Shown one piece after another: positions 51,059 to 60,127 of a stretch of DNA of 64,000 nt. The DNA comes from Streptomyces sp. NRRL F-5727 (GTDB lineage Bacteria > Actinomycetota > Actinomycetes > Streptomycetales > Streptomycetaceae): positions 124,001 through 188,000 of the forward strand of contig NZ_JOGX01000006.1 in the NCBI RefSeq assembly GCF_000719555.1, in the 5' to 3' direction. Numbering within the stretch: the stretch's first letter is position 1; the number at the start of each line of letters is the position of its first letter. A program made the translations under genes and the position numbers. The notes below the pieces were generated by a model. The model was not told the DNA's origin. It made no database searches and saw nothing but the letters and a program-made list of their open reading frames with translations.

Positions 51059-51694
51059 ATGGCAGGGATCTCGGGCGGAAAGAACTACCACCACGGCGAC
51101 CTGCGCAACGCCCTGGTCTGCGCGGCCGTCGGCCTGGCCGCCGAGGGCGGCCCCGAGCGGGTCGTGCTGCGCGAGGCGGCCCGCCGCGTCGGCGTCTCGC
51201 CCACCGCCGCCTACCGCCACTTCGACGGACGCGGCGAACTGCTCCGTACCGTCCGCCGCCACGCCCGGGCCCGGCTCGCCGAGGCCATGGAGCGGGCCGC
51301 CGCCCGCGAGCCCGGCGCCGACGACCCCGTCCTCGCCGCCGAACGCCGGCTCGCCGCCCTCTGCCGCGGCTACGTCGGCTTCGCCGTCGAACACCCCGGC
51401 CTCTACCGCGCCGCCTTCGGCGCCGTACGCCCCGCCGCCGAGGAACCGCCGGCCGGGCCCGCCGCCCCGCCGGAGCCCGAGATCCGCGCCTTCGCCCTGC
51501 TCCGCGAGGCCCTGGAGGCGCTCGACCGCACCGGCGGCCGGCGGCCCGCCGCCGGCGCCGCCGCCTGGTCGGCCGTGCACGGCCTCTCGCTGCTCCTCCT
51601 CGAAGGCCCGCTGCGCCGGCTCTCCGCCCAGCGCCGGGCCGACGTCGTCGAGGCCACCCTCGCCATGGTCGTCTCCGGAGCCCACGCCCGCTGA
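51059..51694 (+). CDS. TetR-family transcriptional regulator
   Basis: This 211-aa regulator has an N-terminal HTH (about 10-60: YHHGDLRNALVCAAVGLAAEGG, then REAARRVGVSPTAAYRHFDGR) and a helical ligand domain with the WHG-type segment AWSAVHGLSLLLL near residue 165. It lies just upstream of the hopanoid operon in the same direction, after the exporter terminator. A possible TetR site, GTACA-N8-TGTAC, stands between this gene and the hopanoid genes, which makes it a candidate regulator of hopanoid synthesis. Confidence 0.9.
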   Translation: MAGISGGKNYHHGDLRNALVCAAVGLAAEGGPERVVLREAARRVGVSPTAAYRHFDGRGELLRTVRRHARARLAEAMERAAAREPGADDPVLAAERRLAALCRGYVGFAVEHPGLYRAAFGAVRPAAEEPPAGPAAPPEPEIRAFALLREALEALDRTGGRRPAAGAAAWSAVHGLSLLLLEGPLRRLSAQRRADVVEATLAMVVSGAHAR

Positions 51695-51779
51695 CCTCCC
51701 GGCGCGCCCCCGTCGCCGCGGGTCGACATCGGCGGACCGGCCCGGCGTGGCGCGGGCCCCCCGAATGGCGACATCTCTC

Positions 51780-51797
51780 GTACAACGTAAGCTGTAC
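51780..51797 (+). promoter_or_regulatory. Candidate TetR operator in the hopanoid promoter region
   Basis: GTACA-N8-TGTAC lies in the 219-bp interval between the tetR stop and the leader ORF before hpnC. A TAGGAT box at 51878-51883 may be the -10 region of the operon; no good -35 is visible. The rest of the interval is GC-rich and shows nothing else. Confidence 0.4.
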
Positions 51798-51913
51798 CGG
51801 TCTGATCCACACCGCCCGCGGCGCCCCCGGGAAGACCCCGGCGGGCGCGTGCCCCGTGCGGGGCGGCGTGTCCGAAATAGGATGGATTGGGTCGGCAGTG
51901 TAGAACGGGAGAT

Positions 51914-51985
51914 ATGACGGCCATGACGCAGAATCTCCATCTCCACGTGGGTGTCGCCGTCCCCCCGTCGGGCGCCGCCCGGTGA
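51914..51985 (+). CDS. 23-aa leader ORF translationally coupled to hpnC
   Basis: The frame MTAMTQNLHLHVGVAVPPSG... starts at an ATG preceded by GGGAG and ends in a TGA overlapping the GTG start of hpnC (GTGA). hpnC has no ribosome binding site of its own, so ribosomes finishing this leader probably start hpnC. Its site GGAGAT (51908-51913) is complementary to two tandem ATCTCC copies within the leader codons (51933-51944). Whether the peptide itself matters is unknown. Confidence 0.55.
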   Translation: MTAMTQNLHLHVGVAVPPSGAAR

Positions 51986-52887
51986 CGGCTTCCCGGCACG
52001 TGCGCGCCGACGACGCCTCGCGCACCACACTCGGCAAGGCCGCGGACGAGAACTTCCCCGTGGCCCCCTTCTTCCTGCCCCGCGCCTGGCGCGACGACCT
52101 CATGGCCGTCTACGGCTACGCCCGTCTCGTCGACGACATCGGCGACGGCGACCTCGCCCCCGGCGGCGCCGACCCCTTCGGCCTCGGCCCCGACGCCGGC
52201 CCGCTCGCCCTCCTCGACGCCCTCCAGGAGGACCTGGACCGGGTCTTCGACGGGACACCCCGCCACCCGCTGCTGCGCGGCCTCCAGCCGACCGTCCGGC
52301 GCCACGGCCTCGGCCGCGGCCCGTTCCTGGGCCTGATCGAGGCCAACCGGCAGGACCAGCTCGTCAGCCGCTACGCGACGTACGACGAGCTCCTCGCCTA
52401 CTGCGAGCTCTCCGCCAACCCGATCGGCCGGCTCGTCCTCGGCATCACCGGCACCGCCACCCCCGAGCGGATCCGCCGCTCCGACGAGATCTGCACCGCC
52501 CTGCAGATCGTCGAGCACCTCCAGGACGTCGCCGAGGACCTCCGCCGCGACCGGATCTACCTCCCCGCCGAGGACCTCAAGCGGTTCCACGTCACCGAGG
52601 ACGAGCTCGCCCGGCCCACCGCCGGCGCCGCCGTGCGCTCCCTCGTCGCCTTCCAGGCCGAGCGCGCCCGCGCCCTGCTGCACGCCGGCACCCCGCTCGT
52701 CGGCAGCGTCCACGGCCGCCTCCGCCTGCTCCTCGCCGGCTTCACCGCCGGCGGACTCGCCGCGCTCGACGCCATCGCCGCCGCCGGCTTCGACGTCCTC
52801 GCCGGACCGCCGAAGCCCACCAAGCCGAGCCTGACGCGCCAGGCGGGAGCGGTCCTGCTCCACGCGCGAAGAGAGGGGGGATCGTGA
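51982..52887 (+). CDS. hpnC: HpnC, hydroxysqualene synthase
   Basis: This 301-aa trans-isoprenyl diphosphate synthase-like protein is the first enzyme gene of the operon. HpnC converts presqualene diphosphate made by HpnD into hydroxysqualene. Aspartate motifs are YARLVDDIGD and the second, EHLQDVAEDLRRDRIYLP. A signature helix ELSANPIGRLVLGI is present. The GTG start overlaps the leader ORF stop, and the end overlaps hpnD by 4 bp (GTGA). Length is normal. Confidence 0.95.
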   Translation: MTASRHVRADDASRTTLGKAADENFPVAPFFLPRAWRDDLMAVYGYARLVDDIGDGDLAPGGADPFGLGPDAGPLALLDALQEDLDRVFDGTPRHPLLRGLQPTVRRHGLGRGPFLGLIEANRQDQLVSRYATYDELLAYCELSANPIGRLVLGITGTATPERIRRSDEICTALQIVEHLQDVAEDLRRDRIYLPAEDLKRFHVTEDELARPTAGAAVRSLVAFQAERARALLHAGTPLVGSVHGRLRLLLAGFTAGGLAALDAIAAAGFDVLAGPPKPTKPSLTRQAGAVLLHARREGGS

Positions 52888-53828
52888 CCGTGGAGGAACT
52901 GACCCGGCCGTCCGCGCCGGTGCAGGCCGCGTACAGCTACTGCGAGGCCGTCACCGGACAGCAGGCCCGCAACTTCGCCTACGGCATCCGCCTGCTGCCC
53001 ACCGACAAACGGCAGGCCATGTCCGCCCTGTACGCCTTCTCCCGGCGCGTCGACGACATCGGCGACGGCTCCCTGGCCCCGGAGGAGAAGCACGAGCGCC
53101 TGGAGGCCACCCGGACCCTGCTCGACCGGGTCCGCAAGGGCGACGTCGCCGAGGACGACACCGACCCCGTCGGCGTCGCGCTCGCCGACTCCGCCCGCCG
53201 CTTCCCGATCCCCCTCGAAGGGCTCGACGAACTCATCGACGGCGTCCTCATGGACGTCCGCGGCGCGACCTACCGCACCTGGGACGACCTCAAGGTCTAC
53301 TGCCGGTGCGTCGCCGGAGCCATCGGCCGGCTCTCCCTCGGCGTCTTCGGCACCCAGCCGGGCGCCGCCGAGTCCGAGCGGGCCGCCGAGTACGCCGACA
53401 CCCTCGGCCTCGCGCTGCAGCTCACCAACATCCTCCGGGACGTCCGCGAGGACGCCGGCAACGGCCGCACCTACCTGCCCGCCGACGACCTCGCCCGCTT
53501 CGGCTGCGAGGACGGCTTCGGCGCCGCCGTCCTGCCCGCCGGCGCCGACTTCACCGGGCTCGTCCACTTCGAGGTCCGCCGCGCCCGCGCCCTCTTCGCC
53601 GAGGGCTACCGGCTGCTGCCCATGCTGGACCGGCGCAGCGGCGCCTGCGTCGCCGCCATGGCCGGCATCTACCGCAGGCTCCTCGACCGCATCGAGCGCG
53701 ACCCCGACGCCGTGCTCCGCGGCCGGGTCTCGCTCCCCGGCCCCGAGAAGGCGTACGTCGCCGTCCGCGGCCTCTCCGGCCTCGACGCCCGCCACGTCGC
53801 CCGCCGCACCGCCAGGGGGCGCGCCTGA
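52884..53828 (+). CDS. hpnD: HpnD, presqualene diphosphate synthase
   Basis: This 314-aa enzyme condenses two farnesyl diphosphates head to head. It shows the paired aspartate motifs YAFSRRVDDIGD and LTNILRDVREDAGNGRTYLP, and the YCRCVAGAIGRLSLGVFG helix typical of HpnD and phytoene/squalene synthases. The GTG at 52884 follows a strong site, GAGAGGGGGG. It overlaps hpnC before it and hpnE after it (TGATG). Confidence 0.95.
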   Translation: MTVEELTRPSAPVQAAYSYCEAVTGQQARNFAYGIRLLPTDKRQAMSALYAFSRRVDDIGDGSLAPEEKHERLEATRTLLDRVRKGDVAEDDTDPVGVALADSARRFPIPLEGLDELIDGVLMDVRGATYRTWDDLKVYCRCVAGAIGRLSLGVFGTQPGAAESERAAEYADTLGLALQLTNILRDVREDAGNGRTYLPADDLARFGCEDGFGAAVLPAGADFTGLVHFEVRRARALFAEGYRLLPMLDRRSGACVAAMAGIYRRLLDRIERDPDAVLRGRVSLPGPEKAYVAVRGLSGLDARHVARRTARGRA

Positions 53829-55225
53829 TGGCCCCCGTCGACCAGGCCGGTAACCCGGCCCCGACCGCCGTCGTCGTCGGCGGCGGGCTCGCCGGCGTCA
53901 CCACCGCCCTCCAGCTCGCCGAGGCCGGAGTCGGGGTCACGCTGCTCGAAGGCCGGCCCCGCCTCGGCGGCCTCGCCTTCTCCTTCCGCCGCGGCGACCT
54001 CACCGTCGACAACGGCCAGCACGTCTACCTGCGCTGCTGCACCGCCTACCGCTGGTTCCTCGACCGGATCGACGGCACCCGCCTCGCCCCCCTCCAGGAC
54101 CGGCTCGACGTGCCCGTCCTCGACGTCGCCCACCCCCGCGGCCCCCGCCTCGGCCGGATCCGCCGCGACCCGCTGCCGGTCCCCTTCCACCTGGCCCGCA
54201 GCCTCGCCACGTACCCCCACCTCTCGCTCGCCGAGCGGGCCTCCGTCGGCCGCGCCGCCCTCGCGCTCAAGAAGCTCGACCCGGCCGACCCGGCCCTCGA
54301 CGGCATCGACTTCGCCACCTGGCTCGGCCGGCACGGACAGTCGCCCCGCGCCATCGAGGCCCTGTGGGACCTCGTCGGCATCCCCACCCTCAACGCCCCC
54401 GCCCCCGACGCCTCCATGGGGCTCGCCGCCATGGTCTTCAAGACCGGGCTGCTCACCGACCCCGGCGCCGCCGACATCGGCTGGGCCCACGTGCCGCTCG
54501 GCCGGCTCCACGACACCCTCGCCGCCAAGGCCCTCGACGGACTCGGCGTCCGGACGCTGCTGCGCACCAAGGCCGAGCGGATCTCCCGCACCGGCGACGG
54601 CCGGTGGACCGTCGAGGTGCCCGGCGAGACCCTGACCGCCGACGCCGTCGTCCTCGCCGTGCCGCAGACCGAGACCCACGCCCTGCTCCCCGAGGGCGCC
54701 CTCGACGACGCCGACCGGCTCCTCGACATCGGCACCGCGCCCATCCTCGACCTGCACGTGGTCTACGACCGCAAGGTGCTGAAGCGGCCCTTCTTCACCG
54801 CCCTCGGCTCCCCGGTCCAGTGGGTCTTCGACCGCACCGAGTCCGCCGGACTCACCGGCGGCGGCCAGTACCTGGCCATCTCGCAGTCCGCCGCCCAGGA
54901 CGAGATCGACGTGCCCGTCGCCGAACTCCGCGCGCGCTACCTGCCGGAGCTGGAGCGGCTGCTGCCGGCCGCCCGCGGCGCCGGCGTCCGCGACTTCTTC
55001 GTCACCCGGGAACGGACCGCCACCTTCGCCCCCACCCCGGGCGTCGGGCGCCTTCGCCCCGGTGCCCGCACCCGTGCGCCCGGCCTCTACCTGGCCGGCG
55101 CATGGACCGCCACCGGCTGGCCCGCGACCATGGAGGGTGCCGTCCGAAGCGGCTTCAGCGCCGCCGGTGCCGCGCTCTCCGCCTTCGGCCGCCGCCACGA
55201 CCATCCGCTGCAGGAGGCGGCATGA
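53828..55225 (+). CDS. hpnE: HpnE, hydroxysqualene dehydroxylase (FAD-dependent)
   Basis: This 465-aa amine-oxidase-like flavoprotein reduces hydroxysqualene to squalene, completing the HpnCDE route. The N-terminal FAD fold is AVVVGGGLAGVTTALQLAEAG, followed by GRPRLGGLAFSF and the DNGQHVYLRCCTAYRWFL block specific to HpnE. The C-terminal FAD region, GLYLAGAWTATGWPATMEGA, ends the domain. Its start overlaps the hpnD stop, and its end overlaps the prenyl synthase gene (ATGA). Confidence 0.95.
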   Translation: MAPVDQAGNPAPTAVVVGGGLAGVTTALQLAEAGVGVTLLEGRPRLGGLAFSFRRGDLTVDNGQHVYLRCCTAYRWFLDRIDGTRLAPLQDRLDVPVLDVAHPRGPRLGRIRRDPLPVPFHLARSLATYPHLSLAERASVGRAALALKKLDPADPALDGIDFATWLGRHGQSPRAIEALWDLVGIPTLNAPAPDASMGLAAMVFKTGLLTDPGAADIGWAHVPLGRLHDTLAAKALDGLGVRTLLRTKAERISRTGDGRWTVEVPGETLTADAVVLAVPQTETHALLPEGALDDADRLLDIGTAPILDLHVVYDRKVLKRPFFTALGSPVQWVFDRTESAGLTGGGQYLAISQSAAQDEIDVPVAELRARYLPELERLLPAARGAGVRDFFVTRERTATFAPTPGVGRLRPGARTRAPGLYLAGAWTATGWPATMEGAVRSGFSAAGAALSAFGRRHDHPLQEAA

Positions 55226-56322
55226 GTGTGATCACAGGAACCAGAGGAGAGACCGTGCCGACCGTGCCCCCGGGGTCCCCGGCCGTCGACACCGCCGACG
55301 TCAACGCCCTGCTGGAGAGGGGGCGGACCCTGTCCACCCCCGTCATGCGGGCGGCCGTCGGCCGCCTGGCGCCTCCCATGGACACCGTGGCCGCCTACCA
55401 CTTCGGCTGGATCGACGCCCAGGGCAACCCCACCGACGGCGACAGCGGAAAGGCCGTGCGTCCCGCGCTCGCCCTCCTCTCCGCCGAGGCCGCCGGTGCC
55501 GCGCCCGAGGTCGGCGTCCCCGGCGCGGTCGCCGTCGAGCTCGTGCACAACTTCTCGCTGCTCCACGACGACCTGATGGACGGCGACGAGCAGCGCCGCC
55601 ACCGCGACACCGTGTGGAAGGTGTTCGGCCCCGCCCAGGCGATCCTGGTCGGCGACGCGCTCTCCGCCCTCGCCAACGAGGTGCTGCTCGAACTCGGCAC
55701 CGTCGAGGCCGGCCGCGCCACCCGCCGGCTGACCACGGCCAACCGCAAGCTCATCGACGGGCAGGCCCAGGACATCTCCTACGAGCACCGCGAGCGGGTC
55801 ACCGTCGAGGAGTGCCTGGAGATGGAGGGCAACAAGACCGGCGCCCTCCTCGCCTGCGCCGTCTCGATCGGCGCCGTCCTCGGCGGCGCCGACGACCGCA
55901 CCGCCGACAAGCTGGAGGAGTACGGCTACCACCTCGGCCTCGCCTTCCAGGCCGTCGACGACCTCCTCGGCATCTGGGGCGACCCGGACGCCACCGGCAA
56001 GCAGACCTGGAGCGACCTCCGGCAGCGCAAGAAGTCGCTGCCGGTCGTCGCCGCCCTCGCGGCCGGCGGGGAGGCGTCCGAGCGGCTCGCCCGGCTGCTC
56101 GCCGAGGACGCCAAGTCCCCCGCGTTCGACTCCTTCACCGAGGAGGACTTCGCCTACCGCGCCGCCCTCATCGAGGAGGCCGGCGGCCGCGAGTGGACCG
56201 CCGAGGAGGCCCGCCGCCAGCACGCGATCGCGCTCCGTGCCCTGCACGAGGTCGACATGCCCGCCCGGGTGCGCGACCAGCTGATCGCCCTCGCCGACTT
56301 CGTCGTCGTACGGAAGAAATGA
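55222..56322 (+). CDS. Polyprenyl diphosphate synthase of the hopanoid operon
   Basis: This 366-aa trans-prenyltransferase has the first aspartate-rich motif DDLMDGDEQRR (LLHDDLMD) and the second DDLLGIWGD, plus QAQDISYEH. In this operon it most likely makes farnesyl diphosphate for HpnD, though sequence motifs of this kind also occur in geranylgeranyl diphosphate synthases; the residues before the first motif (FSLLH) do not decide. The ATG at 55222 overlaps hpnE; a GTG at 55255 has a much better ribosome site (AGAGGAGA) and may be the real start. Confidence 0.92.
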   Translation: MSVITGTRGETVPTVPPGSPAVDTADVNALLERGRTLSTPVMRAAVGRLAPPMDTVAAYHFGWIDAQGNPTDGDSGKAVRPALALLSAEAAGAAPEVGVPGAVAVELVHNFSLLHDDLMDGDEQRRHRDTVWKVFGPAQAILVGDALSALANEVLLELGTVEAGRATRRLTTANRKLIDGQAQDISYEHRERVTVEECLEMEGNKTGALLACAVSIGAVLGGADDRTADKLEEYGYHLGLAFQAVDDLLGIWGDPDATGKQTWSDLRQRKKSLPVVAALAAGGEASERLARLLAEDAKSPAFDSFTEEDFAYRAALIEEAGGREWTAEEARRQHAIALRALHEVDMPARVRDQLIALADFVVVRKK

Positions 56323-56430
56323 TCACCAGCAGCCAGATATGAGTGCGCAGTCGCCGGCCGGCGCCACCCGGTGCCGGCCGACGGCAGACCCGCAGGAGCA
56401 GAGGAAACCGACTGCCACGAAGGGGAAGCC

Positions 56431-58437
56431 ATGACAGCGACGACCGACGGAAACGCCGGGGCCCTCGGTCCCCTCGCGCCCGCGGCACGCACCACACGAC
56501 ACCACCGCACCACATCAGCCGCCGCCCCGGGGCCCCTGGAGGAGGCCGCCGCCCGCGCCGTCCGCAGGGCCACCGACCACCTCCTCGCCCGCCAGGCGCC
56601 CGAGGGGTGGTGGAAGGGCGACCTGGAGACCAACGTCACCATGGACGCCGAGGACCTGCTGCTCCGCCGGTTCCTCGGCATCCTCGACCCGGACACCCTC
56701 GCCGCCGCCGCCCGCCACATCCGGAGCCGGCAGTACGAGGACGGCACCTGGCCGACCTTCTACGGCGGGCCCGGCGACCTGTCCGCCACCGTCGAGGCGT
56801 ACGTCGCCCTCCGGCTGGCCGGGGACCGGCCCGAGGCCGCGCACATGGCCCGCGCCGCCGGCTGGATCCGGGCCCGCGGCGGCATCGCCGGCGCCCGCGT
56901 CTTCACCCGCATCTGGCTGGCCCTCTTCGGCTGGTGGCGCTGGGAGGACCTGCCCGAGCTGCCGCCCGAGCTGGTCTTCCTGCCGTCCTGGTTCCCGCTG
57001 AACATCTACGACTTCGGCTGCTGGGCCCGGCAGACCATCGTGCCGCTCGCCATCGTCTCCGCGCACCGCCCGGTCCGCCCCGCGCCCTTCCCCCTCGACG
57101 AGCTGCACACCGACCCGGACCGCCCGGCGCCGCCGCGCCCGCTCGCCCCGCTCACCGGCTGGGACGGCATCTTCCAGCGCCTCGACAAGGCCCTGCACGT
57201 CTACCACCGCTTCGCCCTGCGCGGCCTGCGCCGGGCGGCCATGAACTCCGCCTCCCGCTGGATCATCGAACGGCAGGAGAACGACGGCTGCTGGGGCGGC
57301 ATCCAGCCGCCGGCCGTCTACTCGCTCATCGCCCTCCACCTGCTCGGCTACGACCTGGAACACCCGGTCATGCGGGCCGGCCTGGAGTCCCTGGACCGGT
57401 TCGCCGTCTGGCGCGAGGAACCCGAGGGCCCGGTCCGCATGATCGAGGCGTGCCAGTCGCCCGTCTGGGACACCTGCCTCGCCACCATCGCCCTCGCCGA
57501 CGCCGGCCTGCCCGCCGACCACCCGGCCCTCGTGAAGGCCGTGGACTGGATGCTCGGCGAGGAGATCACCAAGGCCGGCGACTGGGCCGTGCGCCGGCCC
57601 GGACTCCCGCCCGGCGGCTGGGCGTTCGAGTTCCACAACGACAACTACCCGGACATCGACGACACCGCCGAGGTGATCCTCGCGCTGCGCCGGGTCCGCC
57701 ACCCCGACCCCGCCCGGGTGAACGCCGCAGTCGACCGCGCCGCCCGCTGGACCGCCGGGATGCAGTCCGGCAACGGCGCCTGGGCCGCCTTCGACGCCGA
57801 CAACACCGGCGTCCTGCCGAACAAGCTGCCCTTCTGCGACTTCGGCGAGGTCATCGACCCGCCCTCCGTCGACGTCACCGCCCACGTCGTGGAGATGCTG
57901 GCCCACGAGGGCCGGACCGAGGACCCCCGCACCCGCCGGGGCATCGACTGGCTGCTCGCCGAACAGGATCCCAACGGCGCCTGGTTCGGCCGCTGGGGCG
58001 TCAACTACGTCTACGGCACCGGCTCGGTGCTCCCCGCCCTCGCCGCCGCCGGGATCCCCGCCTCCCACCCGGCGGTCCGCCGGGCCGTCGCCTGGCTCGC
58101 CTCCGTCCAGAACCAGGACGGCGGCTGGGGCGAGGACCTGCGCTCGTACGACGACCGGTCCTGGATCGGCCGGGGCACCTCCACCGCCTCGCAGACCGCC
58201 TGGGCCCTCATCGCCCTGCTGGCCGCCGGCGAGCGCGAGTCGGAGACGGTCCGCCGGGGCGTGGCCTGGCTGGCGGAGACCCAGCACGAGGACGGCTCCT
58301 GGGACGAGCCGTACTTCACCGGCACCGGCTTCCCCTGGGACTTCTCCATCAACTACCACCTCTACCGGCAGGTCTTCCCGCTCACCGCGCTCGGCCGGTA
58401 CCTGCACGGCGAGCCCACGCTCCACCGGGAGGGGTGA
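56431..58437 (+). CDS. shc: Squalene-hopene cyclase
   Basis: This 668-aa monotopic membrane enzyme cyclises squalene to hopene and diplopterol. The catalytic acid motif DIDD is at about residue 409 (NYPDIDDTAEV). Several QW repeats frame the two alpha-barrel domains, for example QAPEGWW, QENDGCWGG, QNQDGGWGE, QHEDGSWDE. The last segment, YFTGTGFPWDFSINYHLYR, is diagnostic. The ATG at 56431 has GAAGGGG upstream; longer readings lack a site. The hpnG start overlaps its stop (TGATG). Confidence 0.97.
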   Translation: MTATTDGNAGALGPLAPAARTTRHHRTTSAAAPGPLEEAAARAVRRATDHLLARQAPEGWWKGDLETNVTMDAEDLLLRRFLGILDPDTLAAAARHIRSRQYEDGTWPTFYGGPGDLSATVEAYVALRLAGDRPEAAHMARAAGWIRARGGIAGARVFTRIWLALFGWWRWEDLPELPPELVFLPSWFPLNIYDFGCWARQTIVPLAIVSAHRPVRPAPFPLDELHTDPDRPAPPRPLAPLTGWDGIFQRLDKALHVYHRFALRGLRRAAMNSASRWIIERQENDGCWGGIQPPAVYSLIALHLLGYDLEHPVMRAGLESLDRFAVWREEPEGPVRMIEACQSPVWDTCLATIALADAGLPADHPALVKAVDWMLGEEITKAGDWAVRRPGLPPGGWAFEFHNDNYPDIDDTAEVILALRRVRHPDPARVNAAVDRAARWTAGMQSGNGAWAAFDADNTGVLPNKLPFCDFGEVIDPPSVDVTAHVVEMLAHEGRTEDPRTRRGIDWLLAEQDPNGAWFGRWGVNYVYGTGSVLPALAAAGIPASHPAVRRAVAWLASVQNQDGGWGEDLRSYDDRSWIGRGTSTASQTAWALIALLAAGERESETVRRGVAWLAETQHEDGSWDEPYFTGTGFPWDFSINYHLYRQVFPLTALGRYLHGEPTLHREG

Positions 58438-59093
58438 TGGACCGCCCGCCCGGGGAACCGGGCACCACCGTGCCGCCGCTGCTCGTCGCCTGCGCGCTCG
58501 GCATCGAGCGTCTCGCCCTGCGCGGCGGCGACCGGGGAGAGGCGCCCGGGCCGGTCCGGGTGGTCCGCACCGGCATGGGACCCGTCCACGCCGCCCGCGG
58601 GGTGTCACAGGCCCTCGGCCGCGAGGGCTGGCACGGGGCCGCCGTCATCGCCTCCGGCTTCTGCGCCGGACTCGCCCCCGGGATGCACCCCGGCGACCTG
58701 GTCGTCGCCGAGGAGACCCGCGGCCCCGGCGGCGCCACCGCCTGCGACGGCACCGACCTCCTCGTCGAGGCCCTCACCCGGGCGCTGCCGGGACGGACCG
58801 TGCACACGGGTCCGCTGACCGGCTCCGACCACGTGGTGCGGGGCCCCGAGCGGGCCGCGCTGGCCGCCGGCGGGGCGATCGCCGTCGACATGGAGTCCGC
58901 CGCCACCCTCGGTACCGCGCGGGCCGCCGGACCCCGGCCCGTTGCCGCCGTACGGGTGGTCGTGGACGCCCCCGAGCACGAACTGGTCCGGATCGGCACG
59001 GTACGCGGGGGAATATCGGCCTTCCGCGTCCTTCGTGCCGTCCTTCCCCCCTTCTTCGAATGGCACCGTTCTCTGCTGCTCCCCAGGAGGTGA
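58437..59093 (+). CDS. hpnG: HpnG, adenosylhopane nucleosidase (phosphorylase-like)
   Basis: This 218-aa protein has the nucleoside phosphorylase fold (LLVACALGIERLAL; VVRTGMGPVHAARG; VIASGFCAGLAPGMHPGDLV; IAVDMESAA with the catalytic region). HpnG removes adenine from adenosylhopane to give ribosylhopane, the precursor of bacteriohopanetetrol and its amino form. It overlaps shc by one base and is followed after 7 bp by hpnH. Confidence 0.93.
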   Translation: MDRPPGEPGTTVPPLLVACALGIERLALRGGDRGEAPGPVRVVRTGMGPVHAARGVSQALGREGWHGAAVIASGFCAGLAPGMHPGDLVVAEETRGPGGATACDGTDLLVEALTRALPGRTVHTGPLTGSDHVVRGPERAALAAGGAIAVDMESAATLGTARAAGPRPVAAVRVVVDAPEHELVRIGTVRGGISAFRVLRAVLPPFFEWHRSLLLPRR

Positions 59094-59100
59094 GCGAGTT

Positions 59101-60117
59101 ATGGCCATGCCGCTCCGTCAGTCCGTCCGGGTCGGGACCTATCTCTTCGAACAGAAGCTCCGCAAGCGGGACAAGTTCCCCCTCATCGTCGAGCTGGAGC
59201 CGCTCTACGCCTGCAACCTCAAGTGCGAGGGCTGCGGCAAGATCCAGCACCCGGCCGGCGTCCTCAAGCAGCGCATGCCGGTCGCCCAGGCGGTCGGCGC
59301 CGTCCTGGAGTCCGGCGCCCCGATGGTCTCCATCGCCGGCGGCGAACCCCTGATGCACCCCCAGATCCACGAGATCGTGCGCCAGCTGGTCGCCCGGAGG
59401 AAGTACGTCTTCCTCTGCACCAACGCGATGCTGCTGCGCAAGAAGCTCGCCGATTTCACCCCCTCCCCCTACTTCGCCTTCGCCGTCCACATCGACGGAC
59501 TGCGCGAACGCCACGACGAATCCGTCGCCAAGGAAGGCGTGTTCGACGAGGCCGTCGCGGCGATCAAGGAAGCCAAACGGCGCGGATTCCGGGTCACCAC
59601 CAATTCGACCTTCTTCAACACCGACACCCCGCAGACCATCATCGAGGTGCTGAATTTCCTCAACGACGACCTCCAGGTCGACGAAATGATGATCTCGCCC
59701 GCCTATGCCTACGAGAAGGCGCCCGACCAGGAACACTTCCTCGGCGTCGAACAGACCAGGGAACTCTTCAAGAAGGCGTTCGCCGGCGGCAACCGGCGCC
59801 GCTGGCGCCTCAACCACTCGCCGCTCTTCCTCGACTTCCTCGAAGGAAAGGCCGACTTCCCCTGCACCGCCTGGGCGATCCCCAACTACTCCCTCTTCGG
59901 GTGGCAGCGCCCCTGCTATCTGATGAGCGACGGCTACGTCCCCACCTACCGCGAGCTCGTCGAGGAGACCGACTGGGACAAGTACGGCCGCGGCAAGGAC
60001 CCGCGCTGCGCCAACTGCATGGCGCACTGCGGCTACGAACCGACCGCCGTGCTCGCCACCATGGGCTCGCTCAAGGAGTCGCTGCGGGCGGTCCGCGAGA
60101 CCGTCCAGGGGAGCTGA
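59101..60117 (+). CDS. hpnH: HpnH, adenosylhopane synthase (radical SAM)
   Basis: This 338-aa radical SAM enzyme joins an adenosyl group to hopene (diploptene). The [4Fe-4S] motif CNLKCEGC is at residues 38-45, followed by SIAGGEPLMHPQI. A C-terminal SPASM-like part contains further cysteines (CTAWAIPNYS, RCANCMAHCGYEP). The ATG follows a consensus AGGAGGTGA. It acts before HpnG although the genes are in reverse order. Confidence 0.96.
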   Translation: MAMPLRQSVRVGTYLFEQKLRKRDKFPLIVELEPLYACNLKCEGCGKIQHPAGVLKQRMPVAQAVGAVLESGAPMVSIAGGEPLMHPQIHEIVRQLVARRKYVFLCTNAMLLRKKLADFTPSPYFAFAVHIDGLRERHDESVAKEGVFDEAVAAIKEAKRRGFRVTTNSTFFNTDTPQTIIEVLNFLNDDLQVDEMMISPAYAYEKAPDQEHFLGVEQTRELFKKAFAGGNRRRWRLNHSPLFLDFLEGKADFPCTAWAIPNYSLFGWQRPCYLMSDGYVPTYRELVEETDWDKYGRGKDPRCANCMAHCGYEPTAVLATMGSLKESLRAVRETVQGS

Positions 60118-60127
60118 GGGCCGGGCC

